This document shows, in pieces, positions 55,317 through 64,000 of a DNA stretch of 64,000 nucleotides. The stretch comes from Deltaproteobacteria bacterium (GTDB taxonomy: Bacteria > Desulfobacterota > Desulfobulbia > Desulfobulbales > Desulfocapsaceae). Where the stretch lies: NCBI GenBank assembly GCA_026388715.1, contig JAPLJF010000018.1:21033-85032 (forward strand), written 5' to 3'. A program made the position numbers and the translations under genes. Numbering within the stretch: position 1 is the stretch's first letter; the number at the start of each line of letters is the position of its first letter. Below the pieces are notes generated by a model that did no database searches, was not told the origin of the DNA, and saw only the letters and a program-made list of their open reading frames with translations.

Positions 55317-56384
55317 CTAAGATTTCTTGGCCCGCAGGTATTGATTCGGCCAGGGAACGTCTGCATGCAGCGCCTTAGCGGCATGGAGGGGCCAATAGGG
55401 ATCGCGCAGCATCTGCCTCCCCAGGAGCACGACATCGGCCTGGCCGGTCGCCACTATCTGTTCCGCCTGGGCCGGCTCGGTGATAAAGCCGACCGCTCCG
55501 CTGGCAATCCCCGCCTCAGCCCGGATTTTGGCCGCAAAGGGGACCTGGAAACCGGGACCGAAGGGAACCGGCTCATCCGGCACCGCAAAGCCTGAAGAGC
55601 AGTCGATCAGGTCCACTCCGATCGCCTTCAACTGACGGGCCAGGATCACCGACTGGTCGACGTCCCACCCATGCGCCACCCAGTCGGTCGCCGAAATCCG
55701 GACAAAGAAAGGCAGCTTCTCCGGCCACTCCTCACGCATCGCCCGGGCTACCCGCAGGGGAAAACGGAGCCGATTCTCCAGGGTTCCACCGTATTCGTCT
55801 TGCCGCTGATTAACCAGCGGGGAGAGGAATTCATGGAGCAGGTAGCCATGGGCCATATGCAGCTCAATCACCTGGAATCCGGCGGCAAGCGCCCGGCCTG
55901 CCGCGGCCCGGAACTGGGCTTCAATCTCGTTCATTTCGGCCAGGGTTACGGCCAGCGGCACTGGGTGCCCCACGTCAAAGGGTTCGGCACTCGGCGCCAG
56001 CGGCTGCCAGCCGCTGGCCTCAGGTCCCAGGGGGCCGCCACCGAGCCACGGCAGAGAACAGGACCCCTTGCGGCCGGCATGGGCGAGTTGAATCCCCGCG
56101 ACCGCACCCTGCTCTTTGATGAAGCGGGCGATGGGCGCAAAGGCCTCGGCGTGGGTGTCGCTCCAGAGACCACTGTCGCCTGGGCTGATGCGGCCTTCGG
56201 GACTTACCGCGGTCGCCTCGGCCATGACCATTCCCGCACCACCAACGGCACGGCTGCCGAGATGAACGAGATGCCAGTCAGTGGATAAACCGTCGTGACT
56301 GGAATACTGACACATCGGGGAAACGAAAATACGGTTGCGAAAAGTGATGGACCGCAGATTGAAAGAGGAAAAGAGAGTGCTCAT
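55317..56384 (-). CDS. Old yellow enzyme-family NADH:flavin oxidoreductase (YqjM/NamA-like)
   Basis: A 355 aa FMN-dependent ene-reductase like YqjM/NamA. FVSPMCQYSSHDG carries the Cys/Tyr of this subclass, QLAHAGRKGSC holds the substrate histidine region, and IELHMAHGYLLHEFLSP, then YGGTLENRLRFPL, are classical OYE motifs. GGAGA precedes ATG 56384. It reduces activated C=C bonds; natural substrate unknown. Confidence 0.93.
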   Translation of the reverse strand: MSTLFSSFNLRSITFRNRIFVSPMCQYSSHDGLSTDWHLVHLGSRAVGGAGMVMAEATAVSPEGRISPGDSGLWSDTHAEAFAPIARFIKEQGAVAGIQLAHAGRKGSCSLPWLGGGPLGPEASGWQPLAPSAEPFDVGHPVPLAVTLAEMNEIEAQFRAAAGRALAAGFQVIELHMAHGYLLHEFLSPLVNQRQDEYGGTLENRLRFPLRVARAMREEWPEKLPFFVRISATDWVAHGWDVDQSVILARQLKAIGVDLIDCSSGFAVPDEPVPFGPGFQVPFAAKIRAEAGIASGAVGFITEPAQAEQIVATGQADVVLLGRQMLRDPYWPLHAAKALHADVPWPNQYLRAKKS

Positions 56385-56512
56385 GGGTTGTCTCCATTTA
56401 TAAGGGTTCCATGTTGTGAAATCTCTATGATCATGAAGGGTTGTACCGTGTCGTCCTTTATTGAGATGACACCGGAGGGCCTGCCACCAATCATTTATTG
56501 AAGACCGTCTTG

Positions 56513-56821
56513 TTATTTGAGCTCACTTTCCTTATCTTTGTTTGCGTGCTCCTGACCCAATCCCATGGTCAAGGCTGTCATCCCGGCAATACTTCCCAGT
56601 TGCATGGTTTCCACGGCCGTGCTGGGTACAATTACGATCGTGGAGTTGTTCTTCAACCCCTCATAAAGCATGTTCATAGCCCTTAAATGAAGCGCGATGG
56701 GATTGTTGATATAGGTCTTGGCCACTTCTCCAAACTTCTCCGCCACCTGTCGCTCCGAATCTCCCAAAATCACCCGTGCCTGCCGTTCCCTTTCCGCTTG
56801 GGCCTGCATTGACATCTTCAC
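56513..56821 (-). pseudogene. C-terminal fragment of a slipin/SPFH protein
   Basis: A frame of 102 codons beginning at GTG 56821 directly after the rpiB stop. AQAERERQARVILGDSERQV and LHLRAMNMLYEGLKNNSTIV correspond to the C-terminal half of slipin-type SPFH proteins (AEAERERRAxVI...). The transmembrane anchor and SPFH core, about 150 residues, are absent, so this is a remnant even though the remaining frame is clean. Confidence 0.7.
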
Positions 56822-57265
56822 TTAGTTTTCCAGAGCTTTCACTTTATCCAGGCGGCGTTGGTGCCGTTCGACGCCAATGAAACGGGCGGCGAGGAAGGCC
56901 TTGGCCAAATCCCAGGCAAGGGCATCACCGAGCACACGCGCGCCGAAGCAGATTACATTCATGTCGTCATCTTCCACTCCCTGGTGGGCGGAAAAGACGT
57001 CGTGAACCAACGCCGCCCGTATTCCCTTCACCTTATTGGCAGTGACGCACGCCCCCACCCCGCTGCCGCAGATCGCTACCCCGCGTTCGACCTCACCACT
57101 GGCCACGCTCCGAGCCAGCGGCACAACGTAATCGGGGTAGTCGTCTTCCGGAATCAGAGTGGACGGGCCGAAGTCGAGGACCTCATGTCCTGACTCACGA
57201 AATACTTTGACCAGTTGTTCCTTCAGGGCCAACCCCGCATGATCCGCTGCAATTCCGATACGCAT
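56822..57265 (-). CDS. rpiB: Ribose-5-phosphate isomerase B
   Basis: Interconverts ribose 5-phosphate and ribulose 5-phosphate, 147 aa. [38 protein letters not shown] (catalytic cysteine) and CFGARVLGDALAW are RpiB marks. ATG 57265 with GGAGG overlaps the transketolase stop as TAATG, so the two are coupled. It lacks nothing apparent. Part of the sugar-phosphate set with pgi, tkt and phosphoketolase. Confidence 0.94.
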   Translation of the reverse strand: MRIGIAADHAGLALKEQLVKVFRESGHEVLDFGPSTLIPEDDYPDYVVPLARSVASGEVERGVAICGSGVGACVTANKVKGIRAALVHDVFSAHQGVEDDDMNVICFGARVLGDALAWDLAKAFLAARFIGVERHQRRLDKVKALEN

Positions 57266-59352
57266 TATATCGCCTCCAGTTTCCAGTTTACTGATTCCAA
57301 GGCACGTTTGCAAATATTGTCAACCGTGAAGCCATATTCGCGCATCAAGACATTGCTCGGGGCCGATGCGCCAAAATGATCCACTCCAATAACCTCACCC
57401 TCGCTGCCCACATACTTGCACCAACCTTGAGTCGCGCCCGCTTCAACCGCAAGTCGTGCTCGTGTTGAGGGAGGAAGAACCGAGTCGCGATAACTTCGAG
57501 GTTGGGCATCAAACAATTCCCAGCTCGGCATGGATACGATCCGAACGTGGATCCCGCTCTCGGTCAGTGCCTGACCGGCTGCCACGACCAGACTCACTTC
57601 CGACCCGGTGGCGATCAAAATGATGTCCGGTTTACCCCTGGGGGTATCAGCCAAAACATACGCACCGCGCCGCAGACCATCTGCCGCGGCAAATCGGGTG
57701 CGGTCAAGCGTGGGCACATTCTGCCGGGTCAGGATAAGCGCGACCGGTCGATCCCGGGTCTGAACAGCGACGCTCCAGGCCACGGCCGTCTCGTTCGCAT
57801 CGCACGGGCGAAGGACAAGCAGGTTGGGAATCGCCCGCAGGGAAACCAATTGCTCGATCGGCTGATGTGTTGGACCATCTTCGCCAACAGCGATGCTATC
57901 ATGGGTGAAAACGAAGATCACCCCCTGTTCCATCAGCGCCGCCAGTCGAATCGCCGGTCGCATGTAGTCCGAGAAAATGAGGAACGTCGCCGTGAACGGA
58001 ATGACGCCGCCATGCACCGCCAGCCCATTGGCGATGGACCCCATCGCATGTTCGCGCACCCCAAAGTGCAGATTGCGTCCTCCATAACTCCAGCCGCCAC
58101 CTGACGATCCCTGCAGGTCGCCGGCCTCATCGCCCGGGTTCTCGAAATCGCCCATCGCTTTAAGCGCAGTGTGAGTGGACGGATCTAAATCCGCCGATCC
58201 ACCGATCAGCGAGGGAAGTTTCTGCGCGATCGCGTTCAATATTTTGCCAGATGCAATGCGGGTTGCCAACCCTTTCGGATCGGCTGGAAAGACCGGGATG
58301 TCACTATCCCAGCCTTGAGGCAATTCTCCTGCCATCCCCTGCTGAAATTCCTTGGCGAGTTCCGGAAAAGCCTGCGCATACTCCGAGAATCGAACATCCC
58401 ATTCCGCTTCGGCCTGTTTGCCGTATTCAAGGGCAAGACGGAAATGGGCAAGTGCTTGGTCGGGAATGGAGAACAACGGAGCGATTGGCCAGCCCAACGC
58501 CTGTTTCGTCAATTTCACTTCTTCCTCGCCGAGCGGCGAACCGTGCACTTCAAAAGTGTCCTGCTTGTGCGGAGAGCCGTAGCCGATATGTGTACGCACG
58601 AGAATAAGCGAAGGCCTTTCCCTCTCGGCTTGCGCCACCCGCAGTGCGCGGTCAATCGCTTCCAGGTCGTTGCCATCCTCAACCGTCTGCGTGTGCCAAC
58701 CATACGCCTCAAAACGCCTGGCCCGGTCTTCCGTGAAGGTCATATTGGTCGAGGCGGCAAGCGTGATCTGGTTGTCATCGTAAAGGCAAATCAGTTTACC
58801 GAGCTTTAAATGACCGGCGAGCGATGCGGTCTCGGACGCTACTCCTTCCATTAAATCGCCGTCGCCAACCAATACATAGGTGGAATGATTAACGATCTGG
58901 TGTCCTGGCCGGTTGTAGTGTGCCGCAAGATACTCTTCGGCGATCGCCATGCCGACGCCATTGGCGAATCCCTGGCCGAGGGGACCGGTCGTCGTCTCCA
59001 CGCCCGGAGTCAGTCCGTGCTCCGGGTGGCCAGGGCACTTGCTGCCCCATTGGCGGAATTGTTTGATTTGTTCCAGCGGCAAATCGTAGCCCGTCAGATG
59101 CAGCAGGCTGTAGAGCAGCATCGAACCGTGTCCGGCCGACAGGACAAACCGGTCCCGATTGACCCAGTGCGGATTGGCCGGATTATGCCGGAGAAACCGC
59201 GTCCACAGCACATAGGCCATCGGCGCCGCACCGAGGGGCAACCCGGGGTGGCCGCTATTGGCCTTTTCAATGGCGTCCACGGACAGGAAACGAACCGTGT
59301 TGATCGCCAGTTGATCCAATTGCGCTGAATCGAGACTTGAAGTGGTTGGCAT
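57265..59352 (-). CDS. tkt: Transketolase (695 aa)
   Basis: A full-length bacterial transketolase. [51 protein letters not shown] and [16 protein letters not shown] carry the TPP and active-site residues. ATG 59352 has AAGGAGAT upstream; the frame to 59445 includes 31 non-homologous residues. It is followed by rpiB with a one-base overlap. It differs strongly from the transketolase at 9965-11896. Confidence 0.95.
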   Translation of the reverse strand: MPTTSSLDSAQLDQLAINTVRFLSVDAIEKANSGHPGLPLGAAPMAYVLWTRFLRHNPANPHWVNRDRFVLSAGHGSMLLYSLLHLTGYDLPLEQIKQFRQWGSKCPGHPEHGLTPGVETTTGPLGQGFANGVGMAIAEEYLAAHYNRPGHQIVNHSTYVLVGDGDLMEGVASETASLAGHLKLGKLICLYDDNQITLAASTNMTFTEDRARRFEAYGWHTQTVEDGNDLEAIDRALRVAQAERERPSLILVRTHIGYGSPHKQDTFEVHGSPLGEEEVKLTKQALGWPIAPLFSIPDQALAHFRLALEYGKQAEAEWDVRFSEYAQAFPELAKEFQQGMAGELPQGWDSDIPVFPADPKGLATRIASGKILNAIAQKLPSLIGGSADLDPSTHTALKAMGDFENPGDEAGDLQGSSGGGWSYGGRNLHFGVREHAMGSIANGLAVHGGVIPFTATFLIFSDYMRPAIRLAALMEQGVIFVFTHDSIAVGEDGPTHQPIEQLVSLRAIPNLLVLRPCDANETAVAWSVAVQTRDRPVALILTRQNVPTLDRTRFAAADGLRRGAYVLADTPRGKPDIILIATGSEVSLVVAAGQALTESGIHVRIVSMPSWELFDAQPRSYRDSVLPPSTRARLAVEAGATQGWCKYVGSEGEVIGVDHFGASAPSNVLMREYGFTVDNICKRALESVNWKLEAI

Positions 59353-59478
59353 GCTGATCTCCTTTCCTTCGCGTTTTTGTATTCGCCACGGAGCGTAGCC
59401 CGGTTGCACCTGGCTTGATGATATATTGTGCTCGATGAGCTTCACAGTTCGTCCCTGGCAGGGATTGCGCTCTTTGTC

Positions 59479-60384
59479 TTACGGGAGTTCCAGCGCTTCA
59501 ATGAACACGTCCAGTTGTTGGCCGATAAAGATCGGCAGGTCGCCCCGCGTGAAACTAAAGACCACCTGCAGCACACGTGTATCAACGCGCTCAGTGCTAT
59601 CGCCGGTGAGTGATTTTTTGGGAACGACATAGGGTTCAAATCGCACAAATGTCAGTGGCGTCCCGATTTTCTTGTTCCCGCGGAGGTAGCCGACCGCAGG
59701 CGCGCCTTCATGCACGCGCCATGCATCGTTTTCGTCCACGTCCACGCGCACATTCAACGGCGTGACGCTGCCGAACAAGATCAGCGGCGATTGTCCTGGA
59801 ACCATGGCAGCGACTGGCGCAAACTCCCCGAGATGCACTTTAAGTTGCAGCACCTGTCCGTCCACCGGAGCGCGCACAGTTAGCCGCTCCAACTCGGTTT
59901 CGGAAGAGTTCAGTTCAGCATGTGCCTGCAGCAGTTGCGCTTCGGCCTTTTGCGTGACGAAGCGTTTCTTCACAAGATCTGCGACGCTGGTGAAGCCTTG
60001 GGCTGCAAGTGGTTTGTAGAGTGAGAAATCGTATTGAGCATCGGCGAGTGTTGCCTCGGCAACCTGAACCGCCGCGTGTCGAGTGGCCAATTCTGCTCGA
60101 ATTGAGCGTTCATCAATGGTGAACAACGGATCCCCCGCTTTCACGTTGCTGCCAATCTCAACAAAAATTTTGGAAACGATCCCCGGAATCTGGGTTCCAA
60201 TCGAAATATCTTCCGTGCTTGCTTCGACGATGCCCGATCCGGCGACAGAACTGTGATAAGGTGATGTTGGAGCGTCTGAGATTGGCTGCACCGTCGGACG
60301 GGTTTTATCACCCCAGACAACAGCAAAGATGGCGAAGGCCACCCCTGCTAACGCCAGCAACGGTAAGATGTATTTACGAAACAT
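59479..60384 (-). CDS. Periplasmic adaptor (HlyD/MacA-like)
   Basis: A 301 aa membrane-fusion protein. One N-terminal anchor (YILPLLALAGVAFAIFAVVW) is followed by lipoyl-type halves (GIVEASTEDISIGTQIPG ... RAPVDGQVLQLKVHLGEF) around a short coiled coil (residues about 95-165). AGGGGAA precedes ATG 60384. With the ABC ATPase and FtsX-like permease downstream it forms a MacAB/DevBCA-like exporter. The cargo is not apparent. Confidence 0.88.
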   Translation of the reverse strand: MFRKYILPLLALAGVAFAIFAVVWGDKTRPTVQPISDAPTSPYHSSVAGSGIVEASTEDISIGTQIPGIVSKIFVEIGSNVKAGDPLFTIDERSIRAELATRHAAVQVAEATLADAQYDFSLYKPLAAQGFTSVADLVKKRFVTQKAEAQLLQAHAELNSSETELERLTVRAPVDGQVLQLKVHLGEFAPVAAMVPGQSPLILFGSVTPLNVRVDVDENDAWRVHEGAPAVGYLRGNKKIGTPLTFVRFEPYVVPKKSLTGDSTERVDTRVLQVVFSFTRGDLPIFIGQQLDVFIEALELP

Positions 60385-60392
60385 GAGTTCCC

Positions 60393-61157
60393 CTATGGAT
60401 TATTCAGCGGTACATTCCCACGGCTTGGTGGATTTTCAATCCGCGTGATGCGGCCATCCTCCATCCGGGCAATGCGGTCGGCAAATTCGAAGATGCGGGT
60501 GTCGTGCGTGACCACCACCAGCACGCGGTCCTTGCCCAGCGCGAATTGCCGCATCAAACTCATCACCATGTGACCGCTCTCGCTATCGAGCGCGCTGGTC
60601 GGTTCATCACAGACGATCATTCGCGGGTCATGAACCATCGCGCGGGCAACAGCTACGCGCTGCTGCTGGCCGCCCGATAAATCCGTGGGCAGCGAATGGA
60701 TCATACGGTCATCAAAGCCCACCACTTTTAACACTGCACCCGCTTTCTCCAACGCCGCTGGCCACTTCACGCCATTGATGAGGAGGGGCGTCGCCACATT
60801 TTCTGCCGCGGTGAGCGCAGGAATCAAGTCAAAGGTTTGAAAGACAAAGCCGATGTTTCGTCCGCGAAATCTCGTCGTTTCGTTGAATGACATCTGTTTG
60901 TAATCGTGATCGAGGACAGAGCAATCGCCACCGTCCCGTTGCAGAAGGCCTGCCAGGACTGAAATCAGCGTCGTCTTGCCACATCCAGACGGACCAACCA
61001 ACATCAATAACTCTCCCGTGCGGATTTCCAGATCTACACCGCGGAGAGCCTGCACGGCGGCTTTACCTTGACCATACGTCTTGGTCACGCCGTGACATCT
61101 GACGGCTGTTTGATTTTTGGTTGCTTCGATAAAACTTTTCATGGTGTTACCACTCAT
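60393..61157 (-). CDS. ABC transporter ATP-binding protein (MacB/LolD-like)
   Basis: A 254 aa ABC ATPase. Walker A is GPSGCGKTTLIS, Q-loop region is FVFQTFDLIPALTAAEN, the signature is LSGGQQQRVAVARAM and Walker B is IVCDEPTSALD. ATG 61157 overlaps the permease stop as ATGA and is preferred; ATG 61142 is an alternative and the frame to 61379 is not needed. It lies between permease and adaptor genes on the same strand. Confidence 0.92.
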   Translation of the reverse strand: MSGNTMKSFIEATKNQTAVRCHGVTKTYGQGKAAVQALRGVDLEIRTGELLMLVGPSGCGKTTLISVLAGLLQRDGGDCSVLDHDYKQMSFNETTRFRGRNIGFVFQTFDLIPALTAAENVATPLLINGVKWPAALEKAGAVLKVVGFDDRMIHSLPTDLSGGQQQRVAVARAMVHDPRMIVCDEPTSALDSESGHMVMSLMRQFALGKDRVLVVVTHDTRIFEFADRIARMEDGRITRIENPPSRGNVPLNNP

Positions 61158-62347
61158 CTTCCGGCTAAAAACGAGGCCGGCTGCATCTTCAACACGGACC
61201 GCCCGCTGAACGCCGCGGCACCAATACTCACAAGCAAAACCGCCGTCCCTCCTACCACTGGTGCAAACCACATCATGCGGAACGGAAAGCCATAGTTCAC
61301 AAAAACCTGACCGGCAAGAACGCAGAGGCCGAGTCCTAATCCCGTCCCCAAGAGCGCACAAAGTGCGGCCTGCGAACATATCATTATCAGCAACGATCGC
61401 GTGGTCGCACCCATGGCGTTGAGTACGGCGTAATACTTCAGGTTTTCATTCGTGAACATGAACATCATGACGCCGGTGACGCCAAAGCCCACAAGCATGG
61501 CGATGGAAAGCATCGTTACAGCGTCGCCCACGTCTTCGGAGTTGGCTAACATCCACTTAACCGTGTCGGTCTTGAAATCGTCCGACGCCCGGGCGCGCAG
61601 ATCAGTCGCCTCCTCAATGCGGGCGGCGAGCGTGTGCGCATCCACTCCGGGTACGGTTGTTACGAGAACAAACGTCAACCGTCGCCGCTCCGGCAACAAA
61701 ATGTGCTCGGCAGTGGAATAGGTCGTAAACAGAATTGGCCGCGGCGGGAACCTGGGCAGGGCTTCCGATTGCCCAGCCACCTGAACGCGGGTGTCGTTGA
61801 CCAGAAGTTCGTCGCCCGCAATCAACAGACGCATCGGAACGTCCAAGTGCGGCCTGCCGCGGGGCCACTGGTCAGCCTTCAGCAATGGGGTCTCCAGCTT
61901 GCCGCTTGTGCCGCCCGCATCGACAATCACGGCATCGGGAGCACGAAGCACTGCGGCCGTTGCCCCGCCGCTCATCGGAGGCACACCGATGAGCGTGGCG
62001 TCGTCGACCCCAATCACCTGGAAGGATTGAAACCTTCCGTTCGGAAAACGGGCATCAGCTTGGGCCACCGCCAGCGGCACCGCTGATTGCACGCCCTCCA
62101 CGCTGCGCACGCGGCTGAGGTCCGCTGCAGGCAGGTTAATTACACTGTCGACCGCCACAACTGCCGGATCCATGACCCACACATCCGCCCTCGGGTTCTC
62201 GGCAATCAAGGCAAAACTGCGGGTCATCATACCACCGAAGTAGGATACCGCGAACGTAACGAGAAACGAGGTGAACGCAATGCCGAAAAGCAGTCCCGCG
62301 TATTTCGTGAAGTCACCAAGCAGCATTTTCAGTGCAATAAGGTTCAT
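61154..62347 (-). CDS. FtsX-like ABC permease (DevC/MacB-type)
   Basis: A 397 aa permease with an N-terminal helix (TKYAGLLFGIAFTSFLVTFA), a periplasmic domain (about residues 45-270) and three further helices (AMLVGFGVTGVMMFMF, SQAALCALLGTGLGLGLC, FAPVVGGTAVLLVSIG). This is the MacB/FtsX topology. GAGGAAGAGA precedes ATG 62347. First gene of the permease-ATPase-adaptor transcript. Confidence 0.9.
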   Translation of the reverse strand: MNLIALKMLLGDFTKYAGLLFGIAFTSFLVTFAVSYFGGMMTRSFALIAENPRADVWVMDPAVVAVDSVINLPAADLSRVRSVEGVQSAVPLAVAQADARFPNGRFQSFQVIGVDDATLIGVPPMSGGATAAVLRAPDAVIVDAGGTSGKLETPLLKADQWPRGRPHLDVPMRLLIAGDELLVNDTRVQVAGQSEALPRFPPRPILFTTYSTAEHILLPERRRLTFVLVTTVPGVDAHTLAARIEEATDLRARASDDFKTDTVKWMLANSEDVGDAVTMLSIAMLVGFGVTGVMMFMFTNENLKYYAVLNAMGATTRSLLIMICSQAALCALLGTGLGLGLCVLAGQVFVNYGFPFRMMWFAPVVGGTAVLLVSIGAAAFSGRSVLKMQPASFLAGR

Positions 62348-62484
62348 TGATTCTCTTCCTCCATCATGGCATTGTAGTTGCCACGACTATTGGGATGACA
62401 TTACAAAATCATCTTGCGCAAGCATGACTTTTACCTTGTGCTCAAATCCGACCTCATGGTTTTGACTTCCAGAATGCACAGGAT

Positions 62485-62802
62485 TTATTTTCTTTCATCA
62501 TGTCCTCCGTCCCTGTCATGATCATACCGCTCACCCTCAACATGTCCTCCATCCCTATCATGCCGTTCATCCCCGTCATTCCTTTCATCTCTATCATGCC
62601 GTTCACCCCTTTCATATCTTCCGTCTCTTTCATATACTCCATCATTGCCAAAGCCATATATTCCGTCATTGCCATATATTTCGTTCCTATCGTCCCTGTC
62701 ATAACTTCCATCACCACCATTCACAGGATATCCCGGAAAACATCCGCCAAGAGAGACAAGCGTTGCCACCATTACCATTCCCGACATAATAATTTTCTTC
62801 AT
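62485..62802 (-). CDS. Putative lipoprotein with Asp/Arg/Gly-rich tail
   Basis: A 105 aa protein from ATG 62802 (AAAGGAGGATGAA upstream). The signal ends in a lipobox-like SLGGC with Cys near residue 21. The mature part is low-complexity and repeats D/R/G/E/Y/H patterns (YERDGRYERGERHDRDERND), almost without hydrophobic residues. No family is recognised; it may be intrinsically disordered and surface or periplasm associated. Confidence 0.65.
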   Translation of the reverse strand: MKKIIMSGMVMVATLVSLGGCFPGYPVNGGDGSYDRDDRNEIYGNDGIYGFGNDGVYERDGRYERGERHDRDERNDGDERHDRDGGHVEGERYDHDRDGGHDERK

Positions 62803-62942
62803 TTCATCCTCCTTTTTTCCCTGGTTTGAGAACAGAGAAGCGGCTGACAATCACCTTAACCCGCCTCATTTTACTTCTTCCAATATGGTTAACGATTACA
62901 TAACACGAGACACTTTGACGATCCTCTACTGACCGATCAATT

Positions 62943-64000
62943 TCATACCGGTCTGCCCGCTTCGGCCAGATCCCACTTCCAGTTCCGGATCTCCGGCATG
63001 TCCTGACCGTACTTGTTGATATACTGCTTATGTTTAACGAGCTTATCCTCTATAATCCGTTTCAGCGAGGCTCCGGCACCCGACTGGGGCAGGCGCTGGA
63101 GCACATCCAGTACCAGGTGAAAGCGGTCCAGATCGTTTAAGACCGTCATGTCAAAGGTCGTCGTGATGGTGCCCTCTTCCTTATAGCCCCGGACATGCAT
63201 GTTTTCGTGGTTGGTACGGCGGTACGTTAAGCGATGAATCAACCAGGGGTAGCCATGGAAGGCAAAGACGATCGGCTTGTCTTTGGTGAAAAGCGCATCA
63301 AAGTCTTCATCGATCAGGCCGTGCGGATGTTCGATGGGCGGCTGCAGCTTCATCAGGTCGACGACATTGACCACCCGGATCCGCAGCGACGGCAGGTGTT
63401 CGCGCAGGATGGTGACGGCGGCGAGAGTCTCGAGCGTGGGCACGTCGCCGCAACAGGCCATCACCAGCTCCGGCGCATCGCCGCCGCTGCTGCTGGCCCA
63501 GGACCAGATGCCGACCCCGGCGGCGCAGTGCCTGGCCGCGGCCTCCATGTACAGCCATTGCGGGGCAGGATGCTTTCCGGCGATCACCACGTTGACGTAA
63601 TGGCGACTGCGCAGGCAGTGGTCCATCACCGACAGCAGGCAGTTCGCATCCGGCGGCAGGTAGACGCGCACGACCTCGGCCTTCTTGTTCACGACATGGT
63701 CGATGAAGCCCGGATCCTGGTGGCTGAAGCCATTGTGGTCCTGGCGCCAGACGTGCGAGGCCAACAGGTAGTTGAGCGAGGCGATCTTCCGTCGCCATGG
63801 AATGTGCAGGCTTACCTTCAGCCACTTGGCATGCTGGTTGAACATCGAGTCGATGATGTGGATGAACGCCTCGTAGCAGTTGAACAGCCCGTGGCGGCCG
63901 GTCAGCAGGTAGCCCTCGAGCCAGCCCTCGCACTGGTGCTCGCTGAGCATTTCCATGACGCTGCCGGTGGGCGCCAGGAATTCGTCGCCCGGCTCGGTGG
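62943..64000 (-). CDS. xfp: Phosphoketolase, C-terminal part (runs off the window)
   Basis: The last 352 residues of a TPP-dependent xylulose-5-P/fructose-6-P phosphoketolase; the start lies beyond base 64000. [60 protein letters not shown] and RIKWE-type end [12 protein letters not shown] are characteristic. The frame stays open through 64000 (preceding residues [13 protein letters not shown]), so ATG 63956 is internal. The enzyme yields acetyl phosphate plus glyceraldehyde 3-P or erythrose 4-P. Confidence 0.95.
   Translation of the reverse strand, partial: TEPGDEFLAPTGSVMEMLSEHQCEGWLEGYLLTGRHGLFNCYEAFIHIIDSMFNQHAKWLKVSLHIPWRRKIASLNYLLASHVWRQDHNGFSHQDPGFIDHVVNKKAEVVRVYLPPDANCLLSVMDHCLRSRHYVNVVIAGKHPAPQWLYMEAAARHCAAGVGIWSWASSSGGDAPELVMACCGDVPTLETLAAVTILREHLPSLRIRVVNVVDLMKLQPPIEHPHGLIDEDFDALFTKDKPIVFAFHGYPWLIHRLTYRRTNHENMHVRGYKEEGTITTTFDMTVLNDLDRFHLVLDVLQRLPQSGAGASLKRIIEDKLVKHKQYINKYGQDMPEIRNWKWDLAEAGRPV

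Overview
This 64 kb stretch of bacterial chromosome most resembles a Desulfobacterota genome, probably of the order Desulfobulbales. That assignment is inferred from gene order (rpsF-rpsR-DUF2232-rplI-dnaB; clpP-clpX-lon after tig), a YbeY-PdxJ fusion, a UshA-like cytochrome with a likely selenocysteine, and stand-alone IMP cyclohydrolase and FolE2. No 16S rRNA gene is present to confirm it.

Layout. 0-15.9 kb is a housekeeping block: M18 aminopeptidase, transglycosylase, MazG, the S6/S18/L9/DnaB cluster, leuS-lptE, a transketolase, a dihydrouridine synthase, rarA, and a secreted four-haem protein whose frame is interrupted by one TGA that I read as selenocysteine. 16.0-21.7 kb is a small decaying chromosomal integron: minus-strand cassettes (two GNATs, an alpha/beta hydrolase, a BrnT/BrnA toxin-antitoxin pair, a DUF4236 protein and two unknown proteins) separated by attC-like palindromes, with a frameshifted, truncated integrase facing away from them. 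21.8-43.6 kb is conserved core: family II pyrophosphatase, AIM24-like and DUF533 proteins, a nuclease, ybeY-pdxJ, phoH, a DsbA-like protein, tRNA-Leu, tig, clpP-clpX, lon, tRNA-Val and tRNA-Asp, a U32 peptidase, pyrR, purN, IMP cyclohydrolase, an S4 protein, metF and folE2.

From about 43.8 kb to the end the character changes. Nearly every gene is on the minus strand and intact genes alternate with fragments of others: an IS3 transposase, polyphosphate kinase 2, phosphoketolase, a SpoIIAA-like protein, acetolactate synthase joined to ribose-5-phosphate isomerase, a slipin, and a small membrane protein. The intact genes encode a proton-pumping P-type ATPase, glucose-6-phosphate isomerase, a copper P-type ATPase, DUF302, a monohaem cytochrome-porin, a small cytochrome c, an old yellow enzyme, RpiB, a second transketolase, a MacAB-like export system, an Asp/Arg-rich lipoprotein and a phosphoketolase running off the window. 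Together these suggest an acquired island for sugar-phosphate/phosphoketolase metabolism, metal efflux and envelope electron transfer that has been repeatedly rearranged.

A palindromic repeat of about 60 bp recurs in intergenic spaces at 4.9, 9.2, 31.8 and 40.5 kb. Identifications come from reading translations and motifs by eye; no database search was possible.
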